From Hysterangium stoloniferum (taxonomy: Eukaryota; Basidiomycota; Agaricomycetes; Hysterangiales; Hysterangiaceae): 64,000 nt of DNA. The stretch is taken from contig WHVD01000012.1 in NCBI GenBank assembly GCA_015178975.1, positions 310,001-374,000 on the forward strand, read 5' to 3'. Shown piece after piece: positions 1-10,644 of this stretch. How positions within the stretch are numbered: the stretch's first letter is position 1; each line of letters opens with the position of its first letter. The translations under genes and the position numbers were made by a program. The notes beneath the pieces are model-generated. The model was not told the DNA's origin. It did not search any database and worked only from the letters and a program-made list of their open reading frames with translations.

Positions 1-1010
1 AGTTCTGATTGCTGGTTGATGAGTTGGTGTTGTTATTTTTATTGGCTGTGGACTTGTTTACTTTGTCCATGGAGGTCTCATGGGCAACTTCCACGTGACG
101 CAATAACATGCATCCGCATTTTGAGCTTTGAGGTGCATACAGGACAGGGTTTTTGGCTTGCCATCTTCTCCTTTTGAGACTTTGTCTTTAAGGCGAGGTG
201 GCAGACTGGCATAGAATTGGTGGCAGAGAGCGGGTGACAACGAGCTGCAAGATTATTGAATTGGATGATGTAGTCCGTGATGCACTGCATGCCCTTTATA
301 CGAAGATTTGTGAGACTATTCTCGGCTTTTCCTGTCAGGCCATATAGGCCAAAGCTAGTTTCCAGCTCCTCAACAAAAGCATCCCAATCTTCGAGCCAGA
401 GCGGCTCTTCCTTGGAAATCCTGCTAAAGGCCAGTTCGAACCATGTCAACGCGGATCCCAACAAATATGAAAGTGCATAGTTGACTTTTCGGGAGTCTGT
501 GGAGAATGCAGCAGATCAATCACGGAAATTGAAGCAACATTGCATGAGGAAAGTAGAGAGTTTGTTTGGGTTGGAACCTGTGAAGGGTTCTGGAGCATTG
601 ACTTTTGACCATGGAGGTTCTTGTTCCTTCTTCTTTCGTTCTTTGAGCAGGTGCATCATAAATTTATCTATAGTGCCTGCTAAAAATTCAGAAGTAGGGT
701 CCACCAAATGCGGTCGTTCGATAGGTGGAGGATTTTCAACACCTTTGCCCTTGTCGGGGGCCACAGATTCATGCTCGTGTTCGGATTCATCCTGGTTTTC
801 CGGGACTTCTTCAATACTGGCTTCTTCTTCACTATCGGCTTCTTCTTCAATACCAGCTTCTTCTTCAATACCAGCTTCTTCTTCAATACTGGCTTCTTCC
901 ATGGGTACCGACTGGGTCACAAGCGTCTGGCTGGTATACAAGGTTAACAGGGAATGAAGAGTCGACGGTCCAGGTAATGATGCCTGTGGGTGCGTTCTTC
1001 TTGGTGGCAT
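1..1010 (-). mobile_element. Ty3/gypsy gag fragment, copy 1
   Basis: The minus strand encodes the N-terminal half of a fungal Ty3/gypsy Gag. Recognisable parts are an acidic linker of EEEA-type repeats (about 800-900), the motif EPFTGSNPNKL, and the retrotrans_gag core with LTWFE and WDAFVEELE followed by a conserved region ending near FNNLAA. The element continues beyond the left edge. It is a broken fossil with several breaks. A second copy of the same region lies at 7081-8132. Confidence 0.8.
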
Positions 1011-1044
1011 AATGAAAAAAATCTGTGAGTCTCAGTCAGAAAAT

Positions 1045-1270
1045 ACTGTTAGGATACACACACAGGGCAGGTCTCCAGAGAAACCCACGGGATAACCGGT
1101 AGGACTTGGCTTCAGCTTATAGGCTGCGCCCTCGCTAGATCATATTGTCCAATTTCAGACAGGCAGACGGGAATATTGGGGAGTCCAGGTGGGGTTCGTG
1201 GGTCATGGGTTGTAGGTCGTAAGTCAGAGGTCATGGGTCGAGAGTCGAGGTAGGTGAAAGAGATAGATGT
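1045..1270 (-). repeat. Gypsy LTR fragment next to gag copy 1
   Basis: The block starts at TGTTAGGATACAC just upstream of the gag start and contains a segment ending in GGCTTCAGCTTATAGGCTGC. The same leader and LTR edge (CAGAAAATACTGTTA) recurs at 8145-8165 upstream of gag copy 2 and in shorter form near 3135. TAACA as the LTR terminus in element orientation fits an LTR end. The exact outer limit is uncertain because an inverted LTR piece abuts it. Confidence 0.55.
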
Positions 1271-1565
1271 GCTGGAGCGACTTCAACCCACATTTATGAC
1301 TTCAACCTCAGTCTCTGACTCTCTTAGTCTCTGACTCTTGGTCTCCGGCTCTTGGTCTCTGACCCCTCAGCCCAACCCTCAACTTATCCTTCAGTTTCCG
1401 ATCAGTAGTTTACCGAGAAGTTTACTCAATAGGACTAGTTTCCGCCTGCCCAAAATTTAAGGACACCCGACAGTAACCTGCGAGGGTGCAGCACATAAGC
1501 TGAAGCCAAGTCCTTCCATTCAGTCCCCGTCGGTCAACCGACATCTGTCAGTTTCTGCTCTGAAC
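1270..1565 (+). repeat. Gypsy LTR fragment, inverted
   Basis: This block is the reverse complement of 3145-3400, sharing the GACTTGGCTTCAGCTTATGT segment, the GTCGGGTGTCCTTA segment and the start of the GAGTCAGAGACT motif run. It is followed directly by a plus-strand gag fragment, so it is read as the LTR of a second, plus-oriented gypsy copy. It lies head-to-head with the LTR fragment on its left. Confidence 0.55.
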
Positions 1566-2340
1566 AGATGACTGGGACACATTTGTTGAAGAACTGGAAA
1601 CTAACTTTAGACCTTACAATCAATCTAGAAAAGCAGAAAATGAACTAATGACACTCAAGATGAAGGACAATCAATGAGTTTCCAATTATCTCCTCAAGTT
1701 CAATCCCATCATTGCACACTGTGGATGGGATGATTCCACCCTCAGGCATCATTTCTATATGGGTCTTCCCTCATGCCTAAAAGACAACATTTGCAAAGAG
1801 GGAACGCTGAAAATTCTCCAACTCATGCAGATGAAAGCTTAGACATCTGATGCTCACTATTGGGAACAAAAAGCAGAAATTTTGCAAGACAATATGATGG
1901 AACATTCTCAAAGCAATAAGGCATCAACTAGCAAGTCTTCCAGCAACAACTCTGGCAATAATACCTGCAACTCTGGCAATAACACCAGCAACTCTGGCAA
2001 CAATACTGGCAAATCAAATTCTGATCAGAAGAAAGACAAGAAATCCAACAAGGAAAAACAGTCAACTTCTGATAAACCCCACATTTCCCATTTGCTGGGT
2101 CCCAATGGTAAACTCACTCTGAAGCAGAACAATGATGCATAGATAATGACCTCTGCCTTTTCTGTGGGAAAGGCAGACACAAGGTTTCCAACTGCACCAT
2201 TAAGTCATACTCTTCCAAGGTTCGCATGGCAACTTCCACTACAACTTCAGCATCCAAGGAAAACCCCACTGCTAGTCAAAGGGGTGATGTCCAGATTTGT
2301 TCCACAAGGGAAACAAATAAATGCTCCTCATAGAAACTGA
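1566..2340 (+). mobile_element. Ty3/gypsy gag fragment, plus strand
   Basis: The plus strand encodes a diverged relative of the other two gag copies: WDTFVEELETNF near 1570, a stretch like the gag core (FNPIIAHCGW) near 1700, then a Ser/Asn/Gly-rich tract (1910-2030) in which a 15-18 nt unit coding NSGNNT is repeated about three times. A CX2CX4HX4C zinc-knuckle signature is encoded near 2155-2200. It is an old broken fossil with several breaks; nothing of pol follows it. Confidence 0.7.
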
Positions 2341-3120
2341 AAAGAGCCAGAAAATGTCTCAGGAGGGAACCGGAAAGTGTATTGCAGTTTGGAATGTATC
2401 CAGGTTGCAAAAGCCGATGAGAGATGGGTACTGCATAAAATCTTCCTGACTCAGAGTCTGACCTGCCGAAAAAACCGGAACGTCTGGAGAGTCATTGTAG
2501 GAATCAATGCAGAGGTTGAGAGGAATCCAAATAGTCGGAAAATAGTCGGAGAATGGGTCGGAAGGTAGGACAAGACAAGGAACATACATGGGACAGCATG
2601 GACCAAAGGGTAAGTCGGAAAAGTGTCCAAACAAAAAGTTCAGAAAAGGGGTCGGGACCCAGAAAAGGTCCGATGGCGAGGCAAAGAATCAAGGGTAAGC
2701 AAGGCGATGTCGATTTGGAGTTATGAGCAATGGTTTAGGAAGGTATATCTGTAAAGAAAACCAAGCACTAGAACACATTGTGAACTTGAATCCATAATAT
2801 ACTATCAAGGTAAATGGCAGACAAAGCATATTTCTGGAGGCCAACGGATTCCGAGAGTACGGTGACTAGTAGGAAATTAGTCTGTTCAGAATATCTGGAA
2901 ATAATCGGGAGCCGAGCAAACCAGGGGCAGGACAAAGCAAGGATTGGAGCAGGGCAAAATGAGTGGAATCTGAGTAAAACAGGATCAGCTTTGGCCATTA
3001 ACTTATCTTTGCATCTGGAAATCAGGGTGATGTCTGAAAACACAAAAGGGTTCTGTAAAAGATAATTAATGCGATGCCGATGTGGAGTGATGAACAAATG
3101 AATAGACATAAGGACGGGTT
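2341..3120. other. Unassigned purine-rich spacer
   Basis: No gene is supported. The stretch is rich in GTCGGAAA-like words (2500-2720), reminiscent of the sequence of the gypsy LTR and leader next to it. The short open frames here are not protein-like. It may be decayed element internal sequence. Confidence 0.3.
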
Positions 3121-3129
3121 TGCAAGTAG

Positions 3130-3340
3130 AAATCAGAATATACTGTTAAGAGCAGAAACTGATGGATGTCGGCAGACCAATGGGGACCGAATGGAAGGAC
3201 TTGGCTTCAGCTTATGTGCTGCACCCTCGCAAGTTACCGTCGGGTGTCCTTACATTTCGGGTGGGTGGAAACTAGTCCTGTCAAGTAAACCTCTCGGTAA
3301 ACTACCGATCGGAAACCAAAGGATAAGTCAAGGGTTGGGC
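3130..3340 (-). repeat. Gypsy LTR fragment carrying the minisatellite
   Basis: Begins with leader-like sequence and TACTGTTAAGAGCAGAAAC and matches the reverse complement of 1350-1565 over most of its length. It runs straight into the 16-bp array, whose basic motif is also present a few times in the matching LTR at 1300-1370. This shows that the array grew inside an LTR. Confidence 0.55.
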
Positions 3341-3766
3341 TGAGGGGTCGGAGACCAAGAGTCAGAGACTGAGAGTCAGAGACAGAGAGTCGGAGACTGA
3401 GAGAGTCGGAGACTGAGAGAGTCGGAGACTGAGAGAGTCGGAGACTGAGAGAGTCGGAGACTGAGAGAGTCGGAGACTGAGAGAGTCGGAGACTGAGAGA
3501 GTCGGAGACTGAGAGAGTCGGAGACTGTGAGAGTCGGAGACTGTGAGAGTCGGAGACTGAGAGAGTCGGAGACTGAGAGAGTCGGAGACTGAGAGAGTCG
3601 GAGACTGAGAGAGTCGGAGACTGAGAGAGTCGGAGACTGAGAGAGTCGGAGACTGAGAGAGTCGGAGACTGAGAGAGTCGGAGACTGAGAGAGTCAGAGA
3701 CTCTGAGAGTCGGAGACTCTGAGAGTCGGAGACTGAGAGTCGGAGACTGAGAGAGTCAGAGATTAG
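3341..3766. repeat. 16-bp minisatellite (GTCGGAGACTGAGAGA)n
   Basis: About 19 near-perfect head-to-tail 16-mers lie between 3389 and 3693, flanked by degenerate units on both sides for a total of about 25. Variants are GTGAGA for GAGAGA (near 3535), CTCTGA (near 3705) and shortened units at the right end. The strands are strongly purine/pyrimidine skewed. There are no unique spacers, so it is not a CRISPR array. Confidence 0.95.
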
Positions 3767-4725
3767 AGGTTGAAGTTGTAAATGTAGGTTGGATCGTAAA
3801 TCGGATGGAGTCGGAATGTCGTGGTCATGAATAGATAATGGAGTCAGAAATTAGAGGGGTATCTAAGTTGATCTAAGTTGATATTCTGATTGACTAGTAG
3901 TTACATTACAGTGGGTCGTATATATGAGTTATCGGCATCTAGAAACTACTAACTAAGGGAAGAGCGGAAACACTATTTGACAAATAGACTTGACTAGAAA
4001 CCGGAAGGTTACGATAAGAGCGGAAGCTGAGATTAGCTGAGAGCGGGATTACGAGAAAAGGAATAGTCCACAGGCTACAAGTATATATGGGCATATGTGA
4101 AACATAGAGTAAAACGGATCATCATAGGAGGATATCTGAAAACTATTAAGTATACCAAATTCTAATATACTCTAAAGGTCATTTAAACATCTGGGATGTG
4201 ATTCAAACATAATTTGGTTTTTAAAACTTTCAAAAAGTTTTAAACTCTCTCATACATTACAAACTAAAGAATCTTTCCGGACACAAGTAGACAATAAAAA
4301 AATTAGTAGTTCGAAACACTAATACTTTTAAAAAATAGATACCTTTAGATAGTCCATTTCATGCATATGTATATTATTGGCACCTCTAAATACATATGTA
4401 TTACTTCGGAATGGATCTGTCAATCTGAACAGATTTCTACTTGATTCAACATACCCAGAATATATAGGGGGTTTTACTTAATAAAGACAGCTGTGGTATG
4501 AAAAATTTCCAATAATATTTTACATATTTTACATGGAAATAACTTCATTACAACTTTTAAAAAACAAAGTACTAATAAAAGTATTAGTAGGCATCTGTAA
4601 AAGGAAGGAAATTATATACAATGGAATTTGTTAAATAACTATGGGTTGTATAAGATGTAATATGGAGAACTATTTCTGATGGTTGTTTTTTGATGATATA
4701 ATTGTTTCAGAATAGATATCACTAT
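3767..4725. other. AT-rich spacer, nothing recognised
   Basis: AT-rich sequence without a supported coding region. A duplicated ATCTAAGTTG word near 3860 and an ATACATATG-type word around 4380 are the only structure noticed. It lies between a gypsy LTR fragment and a gypsy RT fragment and may be decayed element sequence. Confidence 0.3.
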
Positions 4726-4729
4726 TTAA

Positions 4730-5340
4730 AGATGGAGTTTTGTAAAAATAAGACTTTTATTAGTAAATTTGAGATTATAGTAATTATAAACACCCTCCAT
4801 AATGAAAAGGGACATATCAAAGCATAACCAGATGGTACGAGTATATTTTGACAGGGGCATAAATGGGGTTTGATCGCCGCAAAGGTATACATCAGTGTCG
4901 GTGTTCCGAAGGTTGCCGAAATGATGACTTGATCAATAACTTGGAACATCGATAGACTGTAGTATTCTCGGGGACCGTTCAGGTTGCGACATGGGTTACG
5001 ACACGGTCGTAACAGGTTTCCAATGAGAAAGAATCAGAGCAGAAGTGAAAGCATTTTTTAAGGTCTGAAAAGTAGAATGGCATTTTTCATCAAAGCCCAT
5101 GGTTGAGATTTACAGGTTAGTCAAGTGAGTGGTATTGTAATATCTGAATAGTTCTGAATAAATTGATGATAGAAATTTGTGCAGTCTAGGAAGGACTGAA
5201 TACCCTTGACTTTCCATGGTTTGGACCAATCACAGACAACTTGAACTTTAGTTTCATTGATATGGAGACCATTGTGTCTGATAATGAAACCTAAGTATTC
5301 AATAGAGTCCACATCAAAATAGAATTGCTTACCATTTGTT
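4730..5340 (-). mobile_element. Ty3/gypsy reverse transcriptase/RNase H fragment
   Basis: The minus strand at 5121-5330 encodes the hallmark gypsy RT 'connection' segment: VDSIEYLGFII, then VQSFL-like (GIQSFLD), NFYHQFI and PLT. Downstream sequence (to about 4730) keeps scattered similarity to the start of the RNase H region. This is a short broken fossil; the flanking sequences belong to other elements, so it cannot be joined with confidence to either gag copy. Confidence 0.75.
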
Positions 5341-5760
5341 AGGACCAGAAAACCTGCCAGGTCCTGGAACCCATCCCATAGATATCTGATTCTCTATATC
5401 ACATGAATGAGTCACTGGACTCCACCTGGACATTCTGGACTCCTTGTTCCCAATCTGTCTTTACCTGTCTGACATCTGGTTCAGTCTGCCCCTTGTTCGG
5501 AATCAGTTTGACATCTGGTTTATTGTCTAATTGTAGGCTTGATATGTCTTTCTATATCTCTAAATATATCATACAATAATCTACTAGTCTATACAGTCTA
5601 GCTACTACCTGTACTTACAATCCAAGTCAATGCAACCCTCTGTCCATGCAGATTCCAGAGGGTTGCTTCCTCTTTTTTCAACTCCATGTAGCAGTATGAG
5701 TTGCTTGATTATTTCTAGGACACCACTGTCTCACCCACTATAATCCGTTGATTTCTGGGT
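5341..5760. repeat. Possible LTR-like block beside the RT fragment
   Basis: The block begins TTAGGACCAGAAAACC and contains an AGGACC...GGTCCT inverted repeat at its left edge and a second pair AACCCTCTG/CAGAGGGTT near 5632-5665. The position beside pol sequence and the start resembling TGTTAGGACC suggest an LTR or 3' region, but no second copy is in the window to prove it. Confidence 0.25.
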
Positions 5761-7030
5761 ATTGAGCCGTAAATTTTCCAAAACTTCCAATGCCTCTCAT
5801 TTGACTGTATTGGTCTGCTCTGAATATTTTCAGACATCTCTGGCCTTTGGGCAACCCTTTGCCCTTTCTGGGCATTTTCTGGCCTTTTGGTACATCTGGT
5901 CCCTTTTGGCGTGTTCTACTCTTTCAGTCAACTTTGGATCCTTCGGATTTCAATTACCTGTTGAGTATATGCTCATGAAGATCAGTTTAATCTGACTTTT
6001 CAAGCATCTCTGGCCTTCAGGCACCCATGGCCCTTCTGGGCCTGGCCTTTTCAGCATCTCTGGTCTTTTGGCTTCCCACTCTCTCACTTAAACTCGGATT
6101 CCATGGTTTCTTCCGAACTTTCTGGAACCCTCAGAACCTTCGGAACTTTTGGATTCTTCGGACTTCCGGACTTTCTGGAATTTCCAGACCCTTTAGATCC
6201 TACCTGTTTGTTGAGTGATTGGTTGCTGAGATCAGTTAATCCAGCCTTTCAGGCACTTTTGGCCTTCGGGAAACCCTCAGCCCTTTTCTCAGGCACCCCT
6301 GGCCTCTTTTGGCACTCTTGGCCTTCGGGCAACCCTCGGCCCTTTTGGGCACCTGAAGCCTTTTGGCATATTCGGCCCTTTAGGCATTTTATGGCTGTTT
6401 TCGGCATGTTCAACATTTTCACTTAACTTCGGATTCCTCAGCTTTCTGGACTTTCTGGAATCCTTGGACCTTTCCATTCCCAATTATCTGTTGAGTGTTT
6501 GCTTGCCAAAAATCAGTTTAATCCAGCCTTTCAGGCAAACTTTGGCCTTCAGGCAATCCTAGCCTTTTTGGATCCCAGCGTTTCTTCCAGCCTTTTCAGC
6601 CCTTTTGTCCAACTTCAAATTCTGTGAATTTTCAAACCTTCCAGAATTCTCGGACTTTCCAGAACCTTTGGATTTTCGGAATTTCTTGGACTTTCTGAAA
6701 TCCTCAAATTTTCCGGAACCTTCGGATTTTCTGGAAACCTCGGACTCTCCAAAATTTAACTCCTTGTTGAGTTTTCCTTCTTGCCATGATTGTTTTTATC
6801 TCAGCTTTTTAGCATATATGGCCTTTTGTGCCATTCCAGCCATTTTAGCATACTTGGTCTTTTGGCACCAATGTTTCAACTCAATTTCAGACTTCTGGAT
6901 TTTCCAATCTCTCCAAACATTCTGAAACTTCAGATTACAAAAAATGCCATCACCTGGCCCTTCTCCGAATACCTCTCTGCCTTCAATATGTTCATCTGCT
7001 TTCTATCCCGGTGGCCTTGGTGGAAACCCC
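5760..7030. repeat. Degenerate ~270-bp tandem repeat
   Basis: The landmark TGTTGAGT recurs at about 5959, 6209, 6489 and 6765 (spacings 250, 280, 276). Each is followed by ATCAGTTTAATC, then CCTTTCAGGCA and runs of GGCCTT(C/T)GGGCA and (T)TCGGA(C/T)TTTC. Open frames here are Phe/Leu-rich by-products of this composition. The repeat separates the RT fragment from gag copy 2 and was not recognised as a known family. Confidence 0.7.
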
Positions 7031-7080
7031 GATGCTATGACTAGATGATGGGACGTCTATCCTAAAGAGGGGAGTAGCAA

Positions 7081-8132
7081 CTATGCCACAGTTAATCTGC
7101 ATAGAGTGGAAGCAGGTACAGAAACATTACCACCACTTCTTTGTATAGTGTTCATTCTAGTGTCATTTGATGCATTCTTCTTGTCAGATTGTGTGGAGTG
7201 CTGGTTGCTGGTTGATGAGTTGTTGTTGCTGGTTTTATTGGCCATGGACTTGTTCACTTTGTCTGCAGAGGTCTCATGGGCAACTTCTACATGATGTTCC
7301 CAATAATGTGCATCTACATTTTGAGCCTTAAGGCACATACAGGACAGGGTTTTTGGCTTGCCATCTTCCCCTTTTGAGACTTTGTCTTCAAGGTGGGATG
7401 GCAGACCAGCCTAGAATTGGTCACAGAGAGTGGGATTGCCCCACTGACAAGGAGCTGCAAGATTATTGAATAGGATGATATAGTGCATGATGCACTGCAT
7501 GTCCTTTATACAAAGATTAGTGAGACTACTCTCAGCTTCTCCAGTTGGGTCATATGGGCCAAAGTTGCTTTCAAGCTCCTCAACAAAAGCATCCCAATCT
7601 TTGAGCCAAAGTGGCTCTTCCTCAGAAAGTCCCCTAAAAGCCGGTTCAAACCATTTCAATGCAGATCCCGACAAGTATGAAAGTCCATACTTGACTTTTC
7701 GGGAGTCTGTGGAGAATGCAGCGGATCGATCGTGGAAATTGAAGTGACATTGCATGAGGAAAGTGGAAAGTTTGTTTGGGTTCGAACCCATGAAAGGTTC
7801 CAGAGCATTAACCTTTGACTGTGGTGGTTCTGGATCCTTCTTTTTGCCTTATCTGAGCATATGATTCATCAACCTTTCTAAAGTGATTGCTAAATACTCA
7901 CAGGTGGGGTCTGAAAGTGGCAGTCGATTGTTAGATGGGGAATTTTCAACACCCTTGCCCTTGTTGGGGGCCACAGACTCATCCTCGTGCTCAGATTCAT
8001 CCTGGTTTTCCAGGACTTATTCGATACAGGCTTCTTCTGTGGCATCTGGCTGGGAAGTGGGGAATGAAGAGTTGAGAGTCCAGGTAATGATACCTGTGCG
8101 TGTGCTTTTATTCTTGGTGGTATATTGAACAA
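7081..8132 (-). mobile_element. Ty3/gypsy gag fragment, copy 2
   Basis: Close relative of the gag at 1-1010. It encodes the gag core (LKWFEPAF, WDAFVEELESNFG, FNNLAAP), the SNPNKLSTFLMQC segment upstream, and an Asn/Ser-rich tail (about 7180-7220). The long acidic repeat of copy 1 is much shorter here (near 8020). It is a broken fossil with several breaks. Confidence 0.8.
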
Positions 8133-8370
8133 TCTGCAAGTCTTAGTCAGAAAATACTGTTAAGGGTGTGTACATGGAGGGTTTCTGGGGAAACCTGTGG
8201 GAAATCCAGTAGGACTTGGCTTCAGCTTATAGGCTACACCCTTGTGAGATTGTCTTGTCCAATTTCAAACAGGTGGATGGGAATCCTGGGGAGTCCAGGT
8301 GGGGTTTGTGGGTCGAGAGGTCAGGGAGTCGACACAGATAGGTATGGCTCGATTGCTCATTTATAGACTC
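8133..8370 (-). repeat. Gypsy leader and LTR fragment of gag copy 2
   Basis: Matches 1012-1200 through the leader (CAGAAAATACTGTTA), the GGCTTCAGCTTATAGGCT segment and TCCAGGTGGGGTT. It lies at the same distance from gag as in copy 1. The outer end is not clear. Confidence 0.5.
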
Positions 8371-8700
8371 TGTGCTAGCCGATTTTAACTTAGCGAAAAG
8401 TGTTCAGAGTTGAGATAAGGATCAGCACCTTCCTCTCAGCATCCATTGAGCTATTAGGACCGATGTCATGATATGCACCTCAAGAGAAGAAACGGACACT
8501 GGTCCGGCAGCATTTCGATTGCAAAGGATGGAACAAATAGAACCTGAACCAGTTGGTTAGACTTTGACAAATATGCCACTTGCTGGTGTGTGCGGTTGAA
8601 CAGGAAGAGGGGCTTGCTTCAGATTTTGGGATGATGGAGCTGTTGGTGACTGTGGAACTGTTGCAATTAGGAATACCTCATCCAATAAAGTATTAATTTG
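8371..8700. other. Unassigned spacer
   Basis: No feature supported between the LTR fragment and the iminopeptidase pseudogene. It could include decayed 5' exons of that gene, but no clear match to the family's N-terminus was found. Confidence 0.25.
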
Positions 8701-9320
8701 TCCTGATGATAAAGTGTGAGGCTATGTATATTAGGACAAAGGCTCACAGATTATTATCTGGGGTACAAACAATGTCCTTGGTACCTCTTCACAGTGGTCC
8801 AGATGACAACCACGAATACCCCCTCGTGCTCACCGCCCTCGTCTCCACCCACGGAATACCTCTCATATTTTATGACCAGATCGGAAGTGGGCCCTCGACG
8901 CATTTCCTAGTAAAGAAGGGTGATGGCTCCATCTGGACCGGGAAGCTGTTATGTGATGAGTTAAATAACCTGGATCGTCATCTAGGTATCCAAGATGACT
9001 TTGATATACTGGGACATCCATAGGTGAAATGCTGGGAGCCAGATACGGGACAAGTCAACCGAAGGGGCTTAACAAGCTCATCATATCTGACTTTCCGGTG
9101 TTGATGGAATTATTTGTTCAAGCAGAAAATGGGTTAAGAAATGGGCTACCAAAAACTTTCCAGGATACGTTTATGAGACATGAGTGTTGTAGGACTACTA
9201 GTATGCGGCGGAAACCATAGTATTTTATACACTGCATGTGTGCAGGCTTGAAACATGGCCACACGGGCTTACCGCAACTTTCCGCTCGCTGGAGAAAGAT
9301 CCAACTGTTTATAAAACCAT

Positions 9321-9371
9321 GTACGTTCTTAATATACACACATTGGGATTTAAATCGACCATTTATTATAG
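9321..9371 (+). other. Intron in iminopeptidase pseudogene
   Basis: GTACGT at 9321 and TTATTATAG ending at 9371 restore the conserved KTM-NGPNEFHV reading across the junction. The same donor and acceptor positions are visible in the second copy near 34135-34185, with GCACGT at the donor. Confidence 0.8.
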
Positions 9372-9423
9372 GAATGGTCCAAACGAATTCCATGTCATCG
9401 CGACGTGGTCCGTAATTGATGAA

Positions 9424-9586
9424 TGTAAGCCTGGCACCCAGTCTTACTCATTGTTCCACTCCTTTTGTTCCACTCCTTTTGTTCTGCTCCTTTGTTCTGC
9501 TCCCTTTGTTCTACCATGTGATCACAGCATATAAAGCCTAGGTAGTTTTCCTTTTCTTACCTTACCGTACGCTGCACTTGCCTGTA
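9424..9586 (+). repeat. Left LTR of the TRIM
   Basis: Starts TGTAAGCCTGG, contains a run of TTTTGTTCTGCTCC-like repeats and a TATAAA at about 9530 that could be its promoter, and ends CTGCACTTGCCTGTA. Confidence 0.8.
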
Positions 9587-10410
9587 TCCTGTCTTGTTCT
9601 GGACAATACACCGTGGTCCTGTCAACTCGTGTGACCGCCAGTGATCCAATTGACGACGGGATTACACTTTTTTTTTGACACCGGCCACTTCTTACTACTT
9701 CCTTCATTCTGGACGACACCGCTGTACCTCAGTTCACTCGTCAGACCGCTTGTTCACATTCCCTAGCGCTCCACACTCCCTTGTCCCATACACGCCCTGC
9801 AACCTCGCGTATACCATGCCGCTGCGCACCCTTGCACGTGCTCCCCGTGCACATAGGCACCGCCGCGCACCCTTGCACGCGCACCCTCGCACGCGCACCC
9901 TCGCACGCGCACCCCCCACACATACGCGCCACCGCCCCGCCCCGCCGCTGCGCACCCTTGCACATGTACGCGCGCTCCCGCACGCCTCTGCACCGTCGTC
10001 GAGCGCCCCTGAGTACACTCGCGCGCAAGCACCGCCAACCCAGAATGCAAATTGGAGGGGCTGGAAGGTCCTCACCGATGCGGGTTGGACCACGCATGTC
10101 AGTCGTGGACGCACCTGACTGGCCTCACTAGTGCCAATGTGATCGCAAATCGGTTTTTTTTATTGTTAGCTCACCTTTTAATCGCCGTGTCAAATTTCCG
10201 TCATCATCGCGCGTTTTTCTGGACCGGGTTCATGGACTCCGCTGCCTGAGGCTCCACATTGACAGAGGAGGTCCAACAGGGTTGAATTTGGGGTAGTGGG
10301 TTGGCTTTTGTGCGGGGAGGGTCGTGAGTGTGACAATCCAGCCTTGCGTGCATGAAATTTTTTAGTTCTAGTTATTTAGAGTAGTTGGTTTGTTTTTGTG
10401 TGGGGAGGGG

Positions 10411-10574
10411 TGTAAGCCTGGCGCCCCAGTCTTACTCATTGTTCCACTCCTTTTGTTCCACTCCTTTTGTTCTGCTCCTTTGTTCTGCTCCCTTTGTTCT
10501 ACCACGTGATCACAGCATATAAAGCCTAGGTAGTTTTCCTTTTCTTACCTTACCGTACGCTGCACTTGCTTGTA
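10411..10574 (+). repeat. Right LTR of the TRIM
   Basis: Near-identical to 9424-9586, including the TATAAA box (about 10517). It is immediately followed by the remaining iminopeptidase coding sequence (AATTCGCTAATTCGAG). Confidence 0.8.
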
Positions 10575-10644
10575 TAATTCGCTAATTCGAGCTTTACACC
10601 CCAGTGGGAGGACAACACGTCACTTGGACATTGTTCGCAGCTTT

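Larger units (their letters stand above)
9424..10574 (+). mobile_element. TRIM: small non-coding LTR retroelement
   Basis: Two direct repeats of about 163 bp (9424-9586 and 10411-10574), both starting TGTAAGCC and ending TGTA, bracket about 820 bp of internal sequence without retroviral genes. A purine tract TGGGGAGGGG (10401-10410) sits directly before the right repeat, as a polypurine tract should. The repeats differ at only about four positions by eye, so the insertion is young compared with its host pseudogene. The internal part is GC-rich with many GCGCACCCTTGCACG-like words (9825-9965). Size and lack of coding capacity fit a terminal-repeat retrotransposon in miniature. It looks structurally complete; no clear target duplication is visible. 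Confidence 0.8.
8760..10640 (+). pseudogene. Proline iminopeptidase/L-amino-acid amidase-like pseudogene, copy 1
   Basis: Segments match fungal proline iminopeptidase-like alpha/beta hydrolases in order: STHGIPLIFYDQIGSGPSTH (8845-8905), LCDELNNLDRHLGIQDDFD (about 8950-9005), the nucleophile-elbow region at 9010-9030, PKGLNKLIISDFP, the lid region FYTLHVCRLETWP (9215-9265), LEKDPTVYKTM, NGPNEFHV and a C-terminal RHLDIVRSFLA near 10615-10640. A 51-nt intron with GTACGT donor and TAG acceptor lies at 9321-9371. The gene is dead: the expected GHSWGG nucleophile Ser is replaced by Pro with a 1-nt frameshift there, a second frameshift lies near 9201 and another near 10600, and a small LTR element occupies 9424-10574. 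About 150 bp of coding sequence present in copy 2 are absent at the insertion site. Confidence 0.85.

Noticed and set aside
481-1012. Plus-strand Ser-rich open frames
   Set aside because: Antisense to the acidic repeat of the gypsy gag; not independent genes.
3341-3766. CRISPR array
   Set aside because: The 16-bp units are head-to-tail without unique spacers, and the window is eukaryotic.
9675-10131. Long Arg/Ala/His-rich open frames on both strands
   Set aside because: They arise from the GC-rich GCGCACCCTTGCACG-like repeats inside the TRIM and match nothing.
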